From Vibrio renipiscarius (lineage in GTDB: Bacteria; Pseudomonadota; Gammaproteobacteria; Enterobacterales; Vibrionaceae), in the NCBI RefSeq assembly GCF_000827885.1, contig NZ_JTKH01000024.1, positions 744,001-808,000 on the forward strand: a stretch of 64,000 bases of DNA, in the 5' to 3' direction. Within the stretch, counting starts at the first letter, position 1. The number at the start of each line of letters is the position of its first letter. A program made the translations under genes and the position numbers. The notes beneath the pieces are model-generated. The model saw nothing but the letters and a program-made list of their open reading frames with translations, was not told where the DNA came from and made no database searches. Shown here piece by piece: positions 9,214 to 17,786 of the stretch.

Positions 9214-9822
9214 ATGAAATTAGCACAACTTACCTCTCCAGATTTGATCATGCTTGATGCGGTGTTTGAAGACCGTTTCGCTGCGATTAACGCGCTGACT
9301 GACCGAATTGATCAAGCGGGTAAACTGACTAACCGTCAGCAGTTTTTAGAGGCCGTATTGCTGCGTGAAGAAGAAGGCCCAACCGCTCTAGGTGAATACC
9401 TAGCGGTTCCTCACGGTAAATCAGACGCGGTTATCGAACCGGTTTTTGCCTGTGCTTTCGTGAAAGAAGAGCTGCAATGGCAAGGTCTTGATGGCGATGA
9501 GCCGGTCAATATGATCTTCTTGCTAGCCATTCCACCGGCCGAAGCGGGATCGACCCATATGGCGGTATTGACCACGTTGACCTCTTCTTTGGTTGAAGAT
9601 GATTTCCGTGAGGCATTGCTAAAAGCCAATACCACCGATAAGGTAATGGCTCTGTTTGGTGCGGAAGAAGAGTCAGTGCCTGCTGTTGATCACGTAGAGT
9701 GCGAACCAGAGCAAGTTGAACCAGACGAGCCTGAAATGGCGCGCGACATTAGTGGCAAAGCGTACCCAATGGTGTTGGGGGCGGGGATTCTGATTTCGGC
9801 CATCTTGTTCTTAATGATTTAG
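9214..9822 (+). CDS. PTS IIA component, fructose type, with C-terminal membrane helix
   Basis: A 202-residue protein. Residues 1-150 form a fructose/mannitol-type IIA domain with the phosphohistidine motif LAVPHGKS (His67) that passes phosphate from HPr to IIB. An acidic linker (about 152-175, rich in Glu, Asp and Pro) leads to a single hydrophobic helix that ends the protein at LFLMI. Ordinary IIA domains are soluble or fused to IIBC, so a tail anchor is unusual and would hold IIA beside the IIBC permease. I prefer the second of two adjacent ATG codons (9214) because AGGAG at 9203-9207 is 6 nt away. It is the last gene of the operon, 12 nt after the phosphorylase. Confidence 0.85.
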   Translation: MKLAQLTSPDLIMLDAVFEDRFAAINALTDRIDQAGKLTNRQQFLEAVLLREEEGPTALGEYLAVPHGKSDAVIEPVFACAFVKEELQWQGLDGDEPVNMIFLLAIPPAEAGSTHMAVLTTLTSSLVEDDFREALLKANTTDKVMALFGAEEESVPAVDHVECEPEQVEPDEPEMARDISGKAYPMVLGAGILISAILFLMI

Positions 9823-9876
9823 AACATTCGATCGCACGTCATGAGCCCTCTATTCATGACGTCATATTGAGACGGC

Positions 9877-9912
9877 AAGCATGCTCTATTACCCATAGGG
9901 CATGCTTTTTTT
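9877..9912 (+). terminator. Rho-independent terminator of the PTS operon
   Basis: AAGCATGC followed by TCTAT pairs with ATAGG and GCATGCTT around a TACCC loop, giving about 13 pairs, and runs into seven Ts. Confidence 0.9.
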
Positions 9913-10051
9913 GCTTCTCAAAGCGATTCTCAATATGAAATCAAAACCGGAAATGGCGCTAAGTGATTAATAAAGTTTGTTTTATTGATTGGCTTACTCT
10001 TTGCATTTGAACTGTATCGAATAAAACCAACGGTCAGTGTAGAGAGGGAAT

Positions 10052-10789
10052 ATGAATGACACGGTAAAGTTATTGTCCACAGAGCAAACGCAAGCGTTCG
10101 ACACCGAATACGTTGATGATGAGATGTTTGAATTAGTGGCTAAGCAGCTTCAACACTATCATATTACCCAGCAAGACTTTCAGTTGATGGATGTTGGCGG
10201 CGGGAACGGAAAATACGTTGACCGCATCTTAAGCCGTTTTCCTCAAGCAAGTGTCACGCTCGTCGAGCCTGAGCCGTCATTGGTGGCTAAAAATACGCCC
10301 AATACGCGCAAGCACATTATTCCTTCGACCTTTCAAAATCTTGATTTACCGAGTCAGTTGCAAGTGGTGCAATTTAATTGGGTGTTGCATCATTTTGTCA
10401 CCGATGGCTACGCCAATACCTGTCAATTGCAGCAAAAAGCCATTGAAGAAGCGTATCAAATTTTGGCACCCGGAGGGGTGATCCTTATCTATGAAAATTT
10501 CTATGAAGGCGCGTGGCTGAAATCACTTCCAAGTTGGATGATTTATCAACTCACGGCCAGTCAGCGCTTTGCGCCCTTCGCCGAACGGCTAGGGGCCAAT
10601 ACGGCTGGTGTTGGTGTGTGTTTCCATTCCGCCAGTTACTGGCAAACATTATTGCAGCGAGCGGGGTTTTTGACCATTCAAGAAACCCATTGCTATGATT
10701 TTGGTACGCTTTCACCGCTGAAAAAATTAGGGCTCATGCTGAAAAAACAAAGCGTTGGTTTGCTGATTGCGCAAAAACCGCATTGCTAG
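10052..10789 (+). CDS. Class I SAM-dependent methyltransferase
   Basis: A 245-residue protein with the Rossmann-type S-adenosylmethionine fold. Motif I is LMDVGGGNGKYVDRIL, followed by the acidic end of strand 2 in VTLVEPEP, the post-motif NWVLHHF, and LAPGGVILIYENF. It resembles small-molecule methyltransferases of the UbiE/class-I type, but no substrate can be named. It sits alone behind a terminator, with GAGAGGG before the start as ribosome-binding site, and converges on the cupin gene. It has no membrane helix or signal peptide. Confidence 0.8.
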   Translation: MNDTVKLLSTEQTQAFDTEYVDDEMFELVAKQLQHYHITQQDFQLMDVGGGNGKYVDRILSRFPQASVTLVEPEPSLVAKNTPNTRKHIIPSTFQNLDLPSQLQVVQFNWVLHHFVTDGYANTCQLQQKAIEEAYQILAPGGVILIYENFYEGAWLKSLPSWMIYQLTASQRFAPFAERLGANTAGVGVCFHSASYWQTLLQRAGFLTIQETHCYDFGTLSPLKKLGLMLKKQSVGLLIAQKPHC

Positions 10790-10875
10790 CCGGTCCTTCG
10801 TTATCCGGCCATTGCGATTCGTCCGGCGCTTCCCGTTCATCGCTCTTTGCGCAAAGACGTAACGGTTTTTGCCGA

Positions 10876-11193
10876 TTAGGCTGGGTAAAAAACGGCTAAC
10901 CAAACGGTGGTTTCTTGCGATGATGTGGCCGCAACTCGATGCTTTTGATGGGCCGGAATATTGAGATAGTCACCGTGCTTGAGCTGAAAAAGTTGTCCGT
11001 CATCGTACTCAATCACGCCAAAACCGGATAACACCAACACCCATTCATGCTCTGTTTGATCATACCAACCTTGCTCAGGCGAGGTGTGTCCGTGTGAAAC
11101 AATACGCTCGATCCGAACGCCTTTTGTATTCACTAATTCTTCAAATAATTCGTCGGGTAATGAGTCTGGGATTTTATTCAATAGGTTGTTCAT
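10876..11193 (-). CDS. Small cupin-domain protein
   Basis: A 105-residue single cupin. The barrel motifs are visible: HTSPEQGWYDQTEHEWVLVLSGFGVIEY (motif 1, with a Gln-Thr-Glu-His-Glu stretch) and LKHGDYLNIPAHQKHRVAATS (motif 2 with His). These residues normally bind a divalent metal. Such proteins are often described as phosphoribosylaminoimidazole- or nutrient-related cupins, but no reaction is established. I use the ATG at 11193 because AAGGAC lies just upstream; an ATG seven codons earlier has no such site. It is a single-gene unit on the minus strand. Confidence 0.75.
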   Translation of the reverse strand: MNNLLNKIPDSLPDELFEELVNTKGVRIERIVSHGHTSPEQGWYDQTEHEWVLVLSGFGVIEYDDGQLFQLKHGDYLNIPAHQKHRVAATSSQETTVWLAVFYPA

Positions 11194-11333
11194 TTTTGTC
11201 CTTATCAAACGCATTGATATTGAGCTTACTTGAATTCACTGCAGTGACGTGACGGCAGTATCGATGAGCAGATCCAGTTTAAGGTTGAAGTGAGACGCGT
11301 AAACCGGGATTCATTTATGCCATTCTGTCTGAC

Positions 11334-11972
11334 TCATTGTGACAGGTTTAGGATGTCATCTTGATGATCAAAACGTTGCCATTGATAGAATTTATGATCG
11401 GCGAGAGCCAGCATCGGCAGATCTTCGTAGGTATCTCCGTAAGCGTAAATCACCGGATAAGCCGCGAGATCGACGGAGCGTTTAACCGCGGTGACTTTAT
11501 TGTCTAAACTGCAGTCGCCATAAAGATACCCGCCAGTGTAGTGGCCGTTTTTGTGCGCCAGTGTGCTGCATAACAGTTTGATGCCTTGCTGCTGGCACCA
11601 AATTGACAGGTACGGGCTGAGCGATGCGGAAACGACATAGATGTCATCGCCTTGCTGCTGATGCCAACGAATTTTGGCGAGAGCGTTAGGGCGAATCATG
11701 TGGACGAGACGCTCGGTGACAAACTGTTTTGCTCGCGCGTCGAGTGATTCAATGGCTCGACCGCCAAAGGCCATTTTGGTTAAGATTGGTCGGGTATAGC
11801 GCGCTGGCAACCATTTTAAATGGTACAAAGCGATGATTGGCGAGACGAGTAGTCCACCTAACATCAGCCGTATTTTCGGTGTCGCGTAAAATAAGAAAGC
11901 GGTGTAGGCATCTTCATTGGTGATGGTGCCATCAAAATCAAACAGCGCAAGGTTCATGGGGTTGGTTTTCAT
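11334..11972 (-). CDS. HAD-superfamily IB phosphatase
   Basis: A 212-residue haloacid dehalogenase-type hydrolase of the phosphoserine phosphatase-like IB subclass. Motif I is LALFDFDGTIT with the nucleophile Asp, motif II is IYVVSASLSPYL, and motif III/IV is VIYAYGDTYEDLPMLALAD. A hydrophobic cap stretch (MLGGLLVSPIIALYHL) resembles membrane-associated members of this family that act on lipid or sugar phosphates. It begins 5 nt after the end of the pyrophosphohydrolase gene, so the two are co-transcribed. A second ATG five codons downstream is also possible. The substrate is unknown. Confidence 0.8.
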   Translation of the reverse strand: MKTNPMNLALFDFDGTITNEDAYTAFLFYATPKIRLMLGGLLVSPIIALYHLKWLPARYTRPILTKMAFGGRAIESLDARAKQFVTERLVHMIRPNALAKIRWHQQQGDDIYVVSASLSPYLSIWCQQQGIKLLCSTLAHKNGHYTGGYLYGDCSLDNKVTAVKRSVDLAAYPVIYAYGDTYEDLPMLALADHKFYQWQRFDHQDDILNLSQ

Positions 11973-11977
11973 TGTGG

Positions 11978-12325
11978 TTATGACGGTGAGGTTTTCTTCG
12001 TATTAGCCGGTTGCCAAGTGCGTTGCTTGTTTTTTTCTTCTTTGGCCAAAAATGCGCTTTCAAGATCAATGTCATAACGGTTCGCGATAGAGCATAAGTA
12101 GATGAAGATGTCCGACAGTTCATCGCCGATCTCACCGACTTTAGCATTGGGATCGATGGCGATGCCTTCGGCTTTGCGTATGGCTTGAAATAATTCGCCC
12201 ACCTCTTCCCCGAGGAGTAAGCACTTCTCTATTACGGGTTGATTAGCAAAATTTCGTTCCACTTCTAACTCCGCCACATAGTGCTGAAAATCGGCTAATG
12301 TCGGTTTTGATGTGAGTTTTGGCAT
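11978..12325 (-). CDS. MazG-like nucleotide pyrophosphohydrolase
   Basis: A 115-residue all-alpha NTP pyrophosphatase. The metal-binding helices carry EEVGELFQAIRKAEG and GDELSDIFIYLCSIANRY, the ExxE...DxxD type pattern of the MazG/dUTPase-like fold, which hydrolyses nucleoside triphosphates to monophosphate and pyrophosphate. It is a single-domain housecleaning-type enzyme, much shorter than full MazG. I start at 12325, where AAAGGAA lies 5 nt upstream, instead of at an ATG seven codons earlier. It is followed at once by the HAD phosphatase. Confidence 0.8.
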   Translation of the reverse strand: MPKLTSKPTLADFQHYVAELEVERNFANQPVIEKCLLLGEEVGELFQAIRKAEGIAIDPNAKVGEIGDELSDIFIYLCSIANRYDIDLESAFLAKEEKNKQRTWQPANTKKTSPS

Positions 12326-12411
12326 GGGGTTTCCTTTGGCATCCATAGTGAAAGCGATTCTTACTGCCTAGCGTATCGATTTCACGCTCAGATTGCTATT
12401 TAAGGCGGTAG

Positions 12412-12453
12412 CTATCAACGTGAGCACGACATTGCGCTGCTCAACGTCGATAG
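12412..12453 (-). terminator. Imperfect hairpin after the acetyltransferase gene
   Basis: CTATCAACGTGAGC at 12412-12425 pairs imperfectly with GCTCAACGTCGATAG at 12439-12453. It lies between the N-acetyltransferase stop and the pyrophosphohydrolase. It lacks a T-run and is only a weak terminator candidate. Confidence 0.35.
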
Positions 12454-12468
12454 ACCAAGACGGAACGA

Positions 12469-13305
12469 TTAGTCGAGTTTGACGCTCTCTTTTGACGCAA
12501 GGAATTGAACTTGATGATCAAACAGTTGTTGGGCTTGCTGCTCATCAAAATCCAGTTGGAAAGTTTGGCGAAGTAATTGATGTAATTGCTGAGCGCTTTC
12601 AATGTTCACCACTCGCTCATTTCCCAATTCGTCATCGTATTGGCGCCACTCTAAATTTTTGAGTAGGTTACGTTGAGTTTGGCTTAGGTTTGAGATGACC
12701 AAATTACGGTAGAAGCCACTCGCTGGATTCTGTGAGGTGTAGAAATGGCCAATATCGCAGTCCATTTCTGTTACTTCACTTAAGTCGAAGCGGTATAACG
12801 CCTGCCAGTGATCATCTTGCCAAAGCTCCAGTCGAAAGTGTGTCTGCGCTTTTTTCAGGCGAAACTGTTGGGATAAATACTCAAAGTTGTGTGTTTCAAG
12901 TGGAATCGCCATGCGTGGGGTTTGTACGCCAAAACCCACATCAACGAGGTACTGTACACCATTCAGTTCAAGTAAAGTCACACGATGAGTGCGTCCATTG
13001 TCTTCATTGCCGTTGAGCAAAACACGAGCAAGGAGCGGGCGCGTAGTAAAGCCCAGTTCGCTTAGCAGTGTATGGAAGAGCTTATTGTGTTCAAAGCAGT
13101 AGCCGCCAGTGCGTTGTTCGATCAGGCGTTGATAAACCGCTTCAGTATCAAGACTAAGATCGCGTTTTAGTAGAACGTTGGCACTGCAAAAAGAGAAGTG
13201 CTCTAAGTGGTGAGCAATCAATTGGTTGATGAAAGCCAAGCCCTGAGCAGATTCTGTTTGTAGAGGTTTGGTTAAGTAACGTTCAATAAAGAGTGGCGTC
13301 GTCAT
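12469..13305 (-). CDS. Arylamine N-acetyltransferase
   Basis: A 278-residue NAT enzyme that transfers acetyl from acetyl-CoA to arylamines, hydrazines or arylhydroxylamines. The Cys-His-Asp catalytic triad is visible: Cys70 in RTGGYCFEHN, His107 in NGRTHRVTLL and Asp122 in YLVDVGFG. Length agrees with bacterial NATs (about 275-285). It is a single-gene unit reading toward the MazG-like gene, with a perfect dyad just upstream. Role in the cell is usually detoxification; no biosynthetic partner is nearby. Confidence 0.9.
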   Translation of the reverse strand: MTTPLFIERYLTKPLQTESAQGLAFINQLIAHHLEHFSFCSANVLLKRDLSLDTEAVYQRLIEQRTGGYCFEHNKLFHTLLSELGFTTRPLLARVLLNGNEDNGRTHRVTLLELNGVQYLVDVGFGVQTPRMAIPLETHNFEYLSQQFRLKKAQTHFRLELWQDDHWQALYRFDLSEVTEMDCDIGHFYTSQNPASGFYRNLVISNLSQTQRNLLKNLEWRQYDDELGNERVVNIESAQQLHQLLRQTFQLDFDEQQAQQLFDHQVQFLASKESVKLD

Positions 13306-13333
13306 TGGTGACCTTTTAATTCGAAGTAGTTAA

Positions 13334-13347
13334 CGATAGCGCTATCG
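13334..13347. promoter_or_regulatory. Perfect 14-bp palindrome upstream of nat
   Basis: CGATAGCGCTATCG lies 28 bp before the N-acetyltransferase start, in its leader or promoter. It could be an operator; the regulator is unknown. Confidence 0.35.
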
Positions 13348-13557
13348 CACTATTACATAGTAGCTGACGGTATCGTGCTGCTGAGCCAATGTATGCAAAG
13401 CATTAGTATCAATATCAGTATTGGCGTTACTGTAAAACCTCAACCTAACTTTAGGTAAAGCACTTTTTCGTTTGACCACGTTATTCGGGGTAAATCGAAT
13501 GTAGGGCGACAAAGCCAATACCTTTATTCTGTGGTGGTTGGGCAGTTGTGCCTTTCG

Positions 13558-15261
13558 CTATCGACAATCATATTTGATGAGTGATCGCAGTTTATCGCGA
13601 GGCAGAACGCTGGTGATATTGGTTGTTGTTGGTACATAGTAAAGGCAGATTTCTTTTAAGTTAGGCACATTTCTGATAACCAATTTTTCCAGTGGCGCTT
13701 GGAATATCTGAATCTGCTCCAGAGCAGGCATGTCTTCCAGTGTTAAGTGGCGAAGATCGGAGTGAACCACGGTGACCTTGGTCAGTTTTGGCGACTGTTG
13801 CATCTTCAGCTCAGGCACACTGACATCATCGAGCTCTAGCTCTTTAAGGCTAGGTTGCGGCGCGATGGTGAGTGTTTCTAACTCGTTTAAACGGTCAAGC
13901 TCAAGATCATTGAGTTTGGGCAAGGTCGGTATAGTGAGTGATTTGACGTTGCTGTAGCCAAAGTAGGCCGTTTTGAGCGCAGAGTCGCTTGGCCATTTCA
14001 GTGTGACCAGATTGTCGATAGTCGCGTTGAGATATTTGAGATCGGATAAGGTCGATAGATCCAATAGACCATTATCAAATTCGGCTCTTAGCGTAAGTGA
14101 TTCAAGGCTATTGTATTGGGTAAAGTCACCACTTTCGGCAACGTTACCATCATTATTGCAATGTATTTCCGTAATTTCGGCCATGTAGGGGAGTTGTTCC
14201 CCGGCGGAGACGCAATAATAGAGATGGGTATTTTTTGGGAACTGATCTTCCACTTTGGCCAGTGGATTATTGTCGAGGGAATAAGAGGTAATGTTGGGAA
14301 TGAGCTGAAAATCAAATGATGTCAGCTGGTTATTCTCCAACCCGAGAACCGAGATAAAATTAGGTTGTGCGTACTGTATGGTTTTAAGTTGGTTTTTGGC
14401 GAGATACAGATTATTCAATGCTGGTAACGTTCGGCCATCAAACGATTCTATCTGGTTATTTTGCGCTTCTAAATAGTGCAGTGCTGGCAAATGAGTAAGT
14501 GTTAAATCAGAGAGTTTATTATCCGATAATCTGACTTCCGTAAGGTTTGGCATGTCAGTTAACGTCAATGATTTTAACCCGGTTTTGGTTATCTCAATAT
14601 TTTCTAATTGATGGCTGTTGTTGAGTGACAGAGTCTCTAATCCTGGGGTTTGAATAAAGAGTCTAGTCAATGCAGGCAAATCAAGCTCGAGCTTTAGCTT
14701 TGCGGGTAAGCGGTGATCTTTTTCGGTATCGATTATGCCCAAATCACGTAATTTAGAGTGTTGTAGCGACAGGGTAAAATCGCCTTTTATTGGCGTGCCG
14801 ATAAAGGACAAGTCTTCAAGGCTCGGTAATTGCTTTTCAAACGTCGCAGGCGTGATATCGGTTTTTGAAAGATCATCACCGTCGACCGTTAAATGGGTCA
14901 GCTCAGGCAGGGTTCCGAGGGTGAGTGATTTTAATCCCTCTTCCGTTATTTGTGCCCACAGCTCAAGGTGCTGCAATTTTTGGTTGGCGCTGACATCCAG
15001 TTGGGAAATAAAGTTGCTGCTAAGATCTAGGTAGTTTAATTGAGGGAAATACTCAATTTCATCAGCACTTTCAATATCCATGCGCGAGCATTCAAGGCGA
15101 GTGACTTGGTCTAATTCTTCAATGCCTAAATCTAAGACACATTTTTCAAAGTTGTCATCAGAAAAACGAATATCAGAGACTTTCTCTGGTGGAGTACAGC
15201 CGACGAGGCCGACTAACATCGAGAATCCAATGGCGATTTTGCCGAGTTTATATTTGAACAT
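13558..15261 (-). CDS. Leucine-rich-repeat lipoprotein
   Basis: A 567-residue protein with a lipoprotein signal: MFKYKLGKIAIGFSMLVGLVGC, with the lipobox LVGC and lipidated Cys22. The mature part is almost wholly made of irregular leucine-rich repeats of about 20-22 residues with patterns such as LPELTHLTVDGDDLS, LPALTRLFIQTPG, MPNLTEVRLSDNKLS and LPALHYLEAQNNQIE. It has a second repeat block after about residue 375, set apart by a Cys-containing insert (YYCVSAGEQL..IHCNND). Such solenoids bind protein partners, at the outer membrane if the Lol system accepts it. Family members resemble internalin-like and bacterial surface LRR proteins. It stands alone between unrelated genes; the partner is unknown. 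Confidence 0.8.
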   Translation of the reverse strand: MFKYKLGKIAIGFSMLVGLVGCTPPEKVSDIRFSDDNFEKCVLDLGIEELDQVTRLECSRMDIESADEIEYFPQLNYLDLSSNFISQLDVSANQKLQHLELWAQITEEGLKSLTLGTLPELTHLTVDGDDLSKTDITPATFEKQLPSLEDLSFIGTPIKGDFTLSLQHSKLRDLGIIDTEKDHRLPAKLKLELDLPALTRLFIQTPGLETLSLNNSHQLENIEITKTGLKSLTLTDMPNLTEVRLSDNKLSDLTLTHLPALHYLEAQNNQIESFDGRTLPALNNLYLAKNQLKTIQYAQPNFISVLGLENNQLTSFDFQLIPNITSYSLDNNPLAKVEDQFPKNTHLYYCVSAGEQLPYMAEITEIHCNNDGNVAESGDFTQYNSLESLTLRAEFDNGLLDLSTLSDLKYLNATIDNLVTLKWPSDSALKTAYFGYSNVKSLTIPTLPKLNDLELDRLNELETLTIAPQPSLKELELDDVSVPELKMQQSPKLTKVTVVHSDLRHLTLEDMPALEQIQIFQAPLEKLVIRNVPNLKEICLYYVPTTTNITSVLPRDKLRSLIKYDCR

Positions 15262-15494
15262 AACGACTTTGCTTACTCACTGCTTATGATATGTGCCATC
15301 CCTATCTCGTCAGCATACTATGTTGCTTGCATACCTTTCACTCTGTTAATTATCAAATTTGGCCATCACAAGCACGCTGAACAATCGGTTATTGCGATTT
15401 TAAAGGCATTTTTGCAGCAGTAACGAGCAAGTTAGCCTGTTTATCCCTGTTTCGAAGCGGATGTCTTTGGGGCCAATGGTTAACTCGGTTGTAA

Positions 15495-15525
15495 AGAAAG
15501 AGCGCCAGCTTGGGCTGACGCTCGT
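15495..15525 (-). terminator. Terminator of the proXWV operon
   Basis: GAGCGCCAGC at 15500-15509 and GCTGACGCTC at 15514-15523 form a hairpin with one mismatch. Read on the minus strand it is followed by a T-rich tract (CTTTCTTTAC), just after the proV stop. Confidence 0.7.
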
Positions 15526-15554
15526 TGTTAGAGATGACTAGAAGAGTCGGCGAG

Positions 15555-16793
15555 TTAGCTGGCTTTTTCGGCCGTGGAGACGGGTGTTATTTCCTCATTA
15601 TCAGCACTTGATGGTGTTTCTGAGAACAAATCGGCGACGGCGCTGCGTTCAAGCTCGCCTTTCAAGTTACCGTCTTCATCAACCACAGGCAGCGAGAAAT
15701 CGCTGGAAATGGTTTCCGTTAGAACGGTTTCAATGACCGCATCAGGTGAAATCGATGGTACAGATTCATAAGTCACATCGCTGAGTTCATCGATATGCGG
15801 AGCTTGGGAAGCATCAATCAATCCTTCCTTGGTAATTAACCCTTGGTAGCCTTCGTCGGTCACATGATAGCCGTAATCTTGCTTCGACTTTTTCATTTGG
15901 TTGAGCGCATCTTCAATGGTTGAAGCGGTAATGCGTAGCGCGGGTGGCTGCATCACGGTTTCGACCGTCAGTGCGCGGGCGCGGTTGACGTCTTTTACAA
16001 ACGCTTCCACATAATCGTCAGCAGGATTGAGCAGAATGTCATCGGGTGTGCCTTGCTGAACCAGCACGCCATCTTTTAAGATCGCGATGCGATCCCCGAT
16101 GCGCAGCGCTTCATCTAAATCGTGGGTAATGAAGATAATCGTTTTGTGCAGTGTTTCTTGCAGCTCAATTAACTGATCTTGCATTTCACTACGAATCAGT
16201 GGGTCAAGGGCTGAAAAGGCTTCATCCATCAGAAGTATTTCGGCATCTGTCGATAACGCGCGCGCTAAACCGACACGTTGTTGTTGACCGCCAGACAGTT
16301 GAGCAGGGTATTGTTTTTCATAGCCTTGGAGGCCGACGGTGTTCAGCCAGTCAGTGGCGCGCTGAATACGCTCACCTTTTTCAATGCCTTGAATTTCTAA
16401 GCCATACGCAACGTTATCTAACACGGTGCGGTGTGGTAATAGACCGAATCGTTGGAATACCATCGACATCTTGTGGCGACGAAACTGCTCCAGTTCTTTG
16501 TTAGACAGTTTCATTACATCAATGCCTTCGACTAAAATCTGCCCTTCGGTTGGGTCGATTAGGCGGTTAAAGTGGCGGATTAGAGTTGATTTACCTGAGC
16601 CGGACAAGCCCATGATAACGAAAATCTCACCTTGCTTAATGCTGAGGTTAATGTCTTTCAACCCCACGGTGTGGCCAGTATTTTTCAGGATCTCATCTTT
16701 GCTATCACCGCGTTTCACTTGATCCATTACTGAGCTCGGGTTGCGGCCAAACACCTTGTATAAACCGCTAATTTCAATCAATGCATCAGTCAT
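15555..16793 (-). CDS. proV: Glycine betaine/proline ABC importer ATPase ProV
   Basis: A 412-residue ABC ATPase. Walker A is GLSGSGKST, the Q-loop region is SMVFQRFGLLPH, the signature is LSGGQQQRVGLARALS, Walker B is ILLMDEAFSALDP and the switch His is in FITHDLDEA. After about residue 280 comes a tandem CBS-type regulatory region (MKKSKQDYGYHVTDEGYQGL and VIETVLTETISSDFSLPVVDEDG), known in this family to sense ionic strength. It powers uptake of compatible solutes under osmotic stress. Its start overlaps the proW end by 8 bp. It is the last gene of a proX-proW-proV operon. Confidence 0.93.
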   Translation of the reverse strand: MTDALIEISGLYKVFGRNPSSVMDQVKRGDSKDEILKNTGHTVGLKDINLSIKQGEIFVIMGLSGSGKSTLIRHFNRLIDPTEGQILVEGIDVMKLSNKELEQFRRHKMSMVFQRFGLLPHRTVLDNVAYGLEIQGIEKGERIQRATDWLNTVGLQGYEKQYPAQLSGGQQQRVGLARALSTDAEILLMDEAFSALDPLIRSEMQDQLIELQETLHKTIIFITHDLDEALRIGDRIAILKDGVLVQQGTPDDILLNPADDYVEAFVKDVNRARALTVETVMQPPALRITASTIEDALNQMKKSKQDYGYHVTDEGYQGLITKEGLIDASQAPHIDELSDVTYESVPSISPDAVIETVLTETISSDFSLPVVDEDGNLKGELERSAVADLFSETPSSADNEEITPVSTAEKAS

Positions 16794-17685
16794 GTTTTAG
16801 ATCCCCTAAGTGAGCTTGAGTTCGCTTGGCATACGCTTGAGAAGCGCGGTCGAATAAGATGGCCAAGGCCACAATGGCGAAGCCGTTAAGAAGACCAAGG
16901 GTGAAATATTGATTGGTGATGGATTTAAGAACGGGTTGGCCCAGGCCTTTTACGCCAATCATTGAAGCGATCACAACCATAGACAGGGCCATCATAATGG
17001 TTTGGTTAATACCGGCCATAATGGTGGGCATGGCTAAAGGTAGCTGTACCCCAAACAAACGCTGTTTGTTGCTCGCACCGAAGGCCGTTGCTGCTTCTAG
17101 TACTTCTTTATCCACTAAGCGAATGCCTAAATTGGTTAAGCGGATGACGGGAGGAATAGCGTAGATCACCACGGCAATTAAGCCCGGAATTTTACCAATG
17201 CCCAATAGCATGACGACGGGGATCAGGTAGACGAATGCGGGCATGGTTTGCATCACATCCAGCATTGGCGTCACGACAGATTGCACGCGGTTTGAACGCG
17301 CCATGGCGATCCCAATTGGAATGCCCAGTACGATGGCCAACATGGTACAAACGGTAATGATACTGAGTGTGCGCATGGTGTCGTCCCACATGCCGAAATA
17401 GCCAATTAGCATCAACGATATCACGCAGCCAACCACCAATTTCCAAGATCGACTCGCGACATAAACCAGAGCGCAGCAACCGGCTAAAACGAGAAACCAC
17501 GGTGCGGAAAGGAGCAATTTTTCAAACCACACTAAGAAAGAAAGCAGCGGGTCAAAAATGGATTCAATCAGATCGCCATATTCCCGAGAGAAGTCGCGAT
17601 AGGCGCCGTCTAATGTTTTGCGAATAGCGCGTAGGTCCGCGCGATCCATCGCGGGGAATTCACTAAACCAGTTAGTGTCAGACAT
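16786..17685 (-). CDS. proW: Glycine betaine/proline ABC importer permease ProW
   Basis: A 299-residue inner-membrane permease. An extended N-terminal soluble part precedes about seven hydrophobic helices, as in ProW. The EAA-type loop that docks to ProV is visible around LEAATAFGASNKQRLFGVQLPLAMPTIMAGINQTIMMAL. It forms the channel of the osmoprotectant importer with ProV. It overlaps proV by 8 bp and follows proX after about 100 bp containing a stable hairpin. Confidence 0.93.
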   Translation of the reverse strand: MSDTNWFSEFPAMDRADLRAIRKTLDGAYRDFSREYGDLIESIFDPLLSFLVWFEKLLLSAPWFLVLAGCCALVYVASRSWKLVVGCVISLMLIGYFGMWDDTMRTLSIITVCTMLAIVLGIPIGIAMARSNRVQSVVTPMLDVMQTMPAFVYLIPVVMLLGIGKIPGLIAVVIYAIPPVIRLTNLGIRLVDKEVLEAATAFGASNKQRLFGVQLPLAMPTIMAGINQTIMMALSMVVIASMIGVKGLGQPVLKSITNQYFTLGLLNGFAIVALAILFDRASQAYAKRTQAHLGDLKHD

Positions 17686-17704
17686 GTTAATTTCCTTATC
17701 AATA

Positions 17705-17728
17705 CTGAAGCGGCTCCTGCCGCTTCAG
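17705..17728 (-). other. Stable hairpin between proX and proW
   Basis: A perfect 10-bp stem, CTGAAGCGGC / GCCGCTTCAG, closes a four-base loop TCCT. There is no T-run, and the downstream genes must be read. Such hairpins protect the upstream message and let the binding protein be made in excess. Confidence 0.6.
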
Positions 17729-17786
17729 AACTACAGATGTATGACTAGAGAAGTCTTGTTCGTCTGCTGAGGTTAGGTGGTGGGTA

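Noticed and set aside
10789..10809. Terminator after the methyltransferase
   Set aside because: GCCGG and CCGGC can pair, but the stem is only 5 bp with no T-run. I could not support it.
12799..13016. Plus-strand frame opposite the N-acetyltransferase
   Set aside because: It is a shadow of a gene with a complete catalytic triad and has no features of its own.
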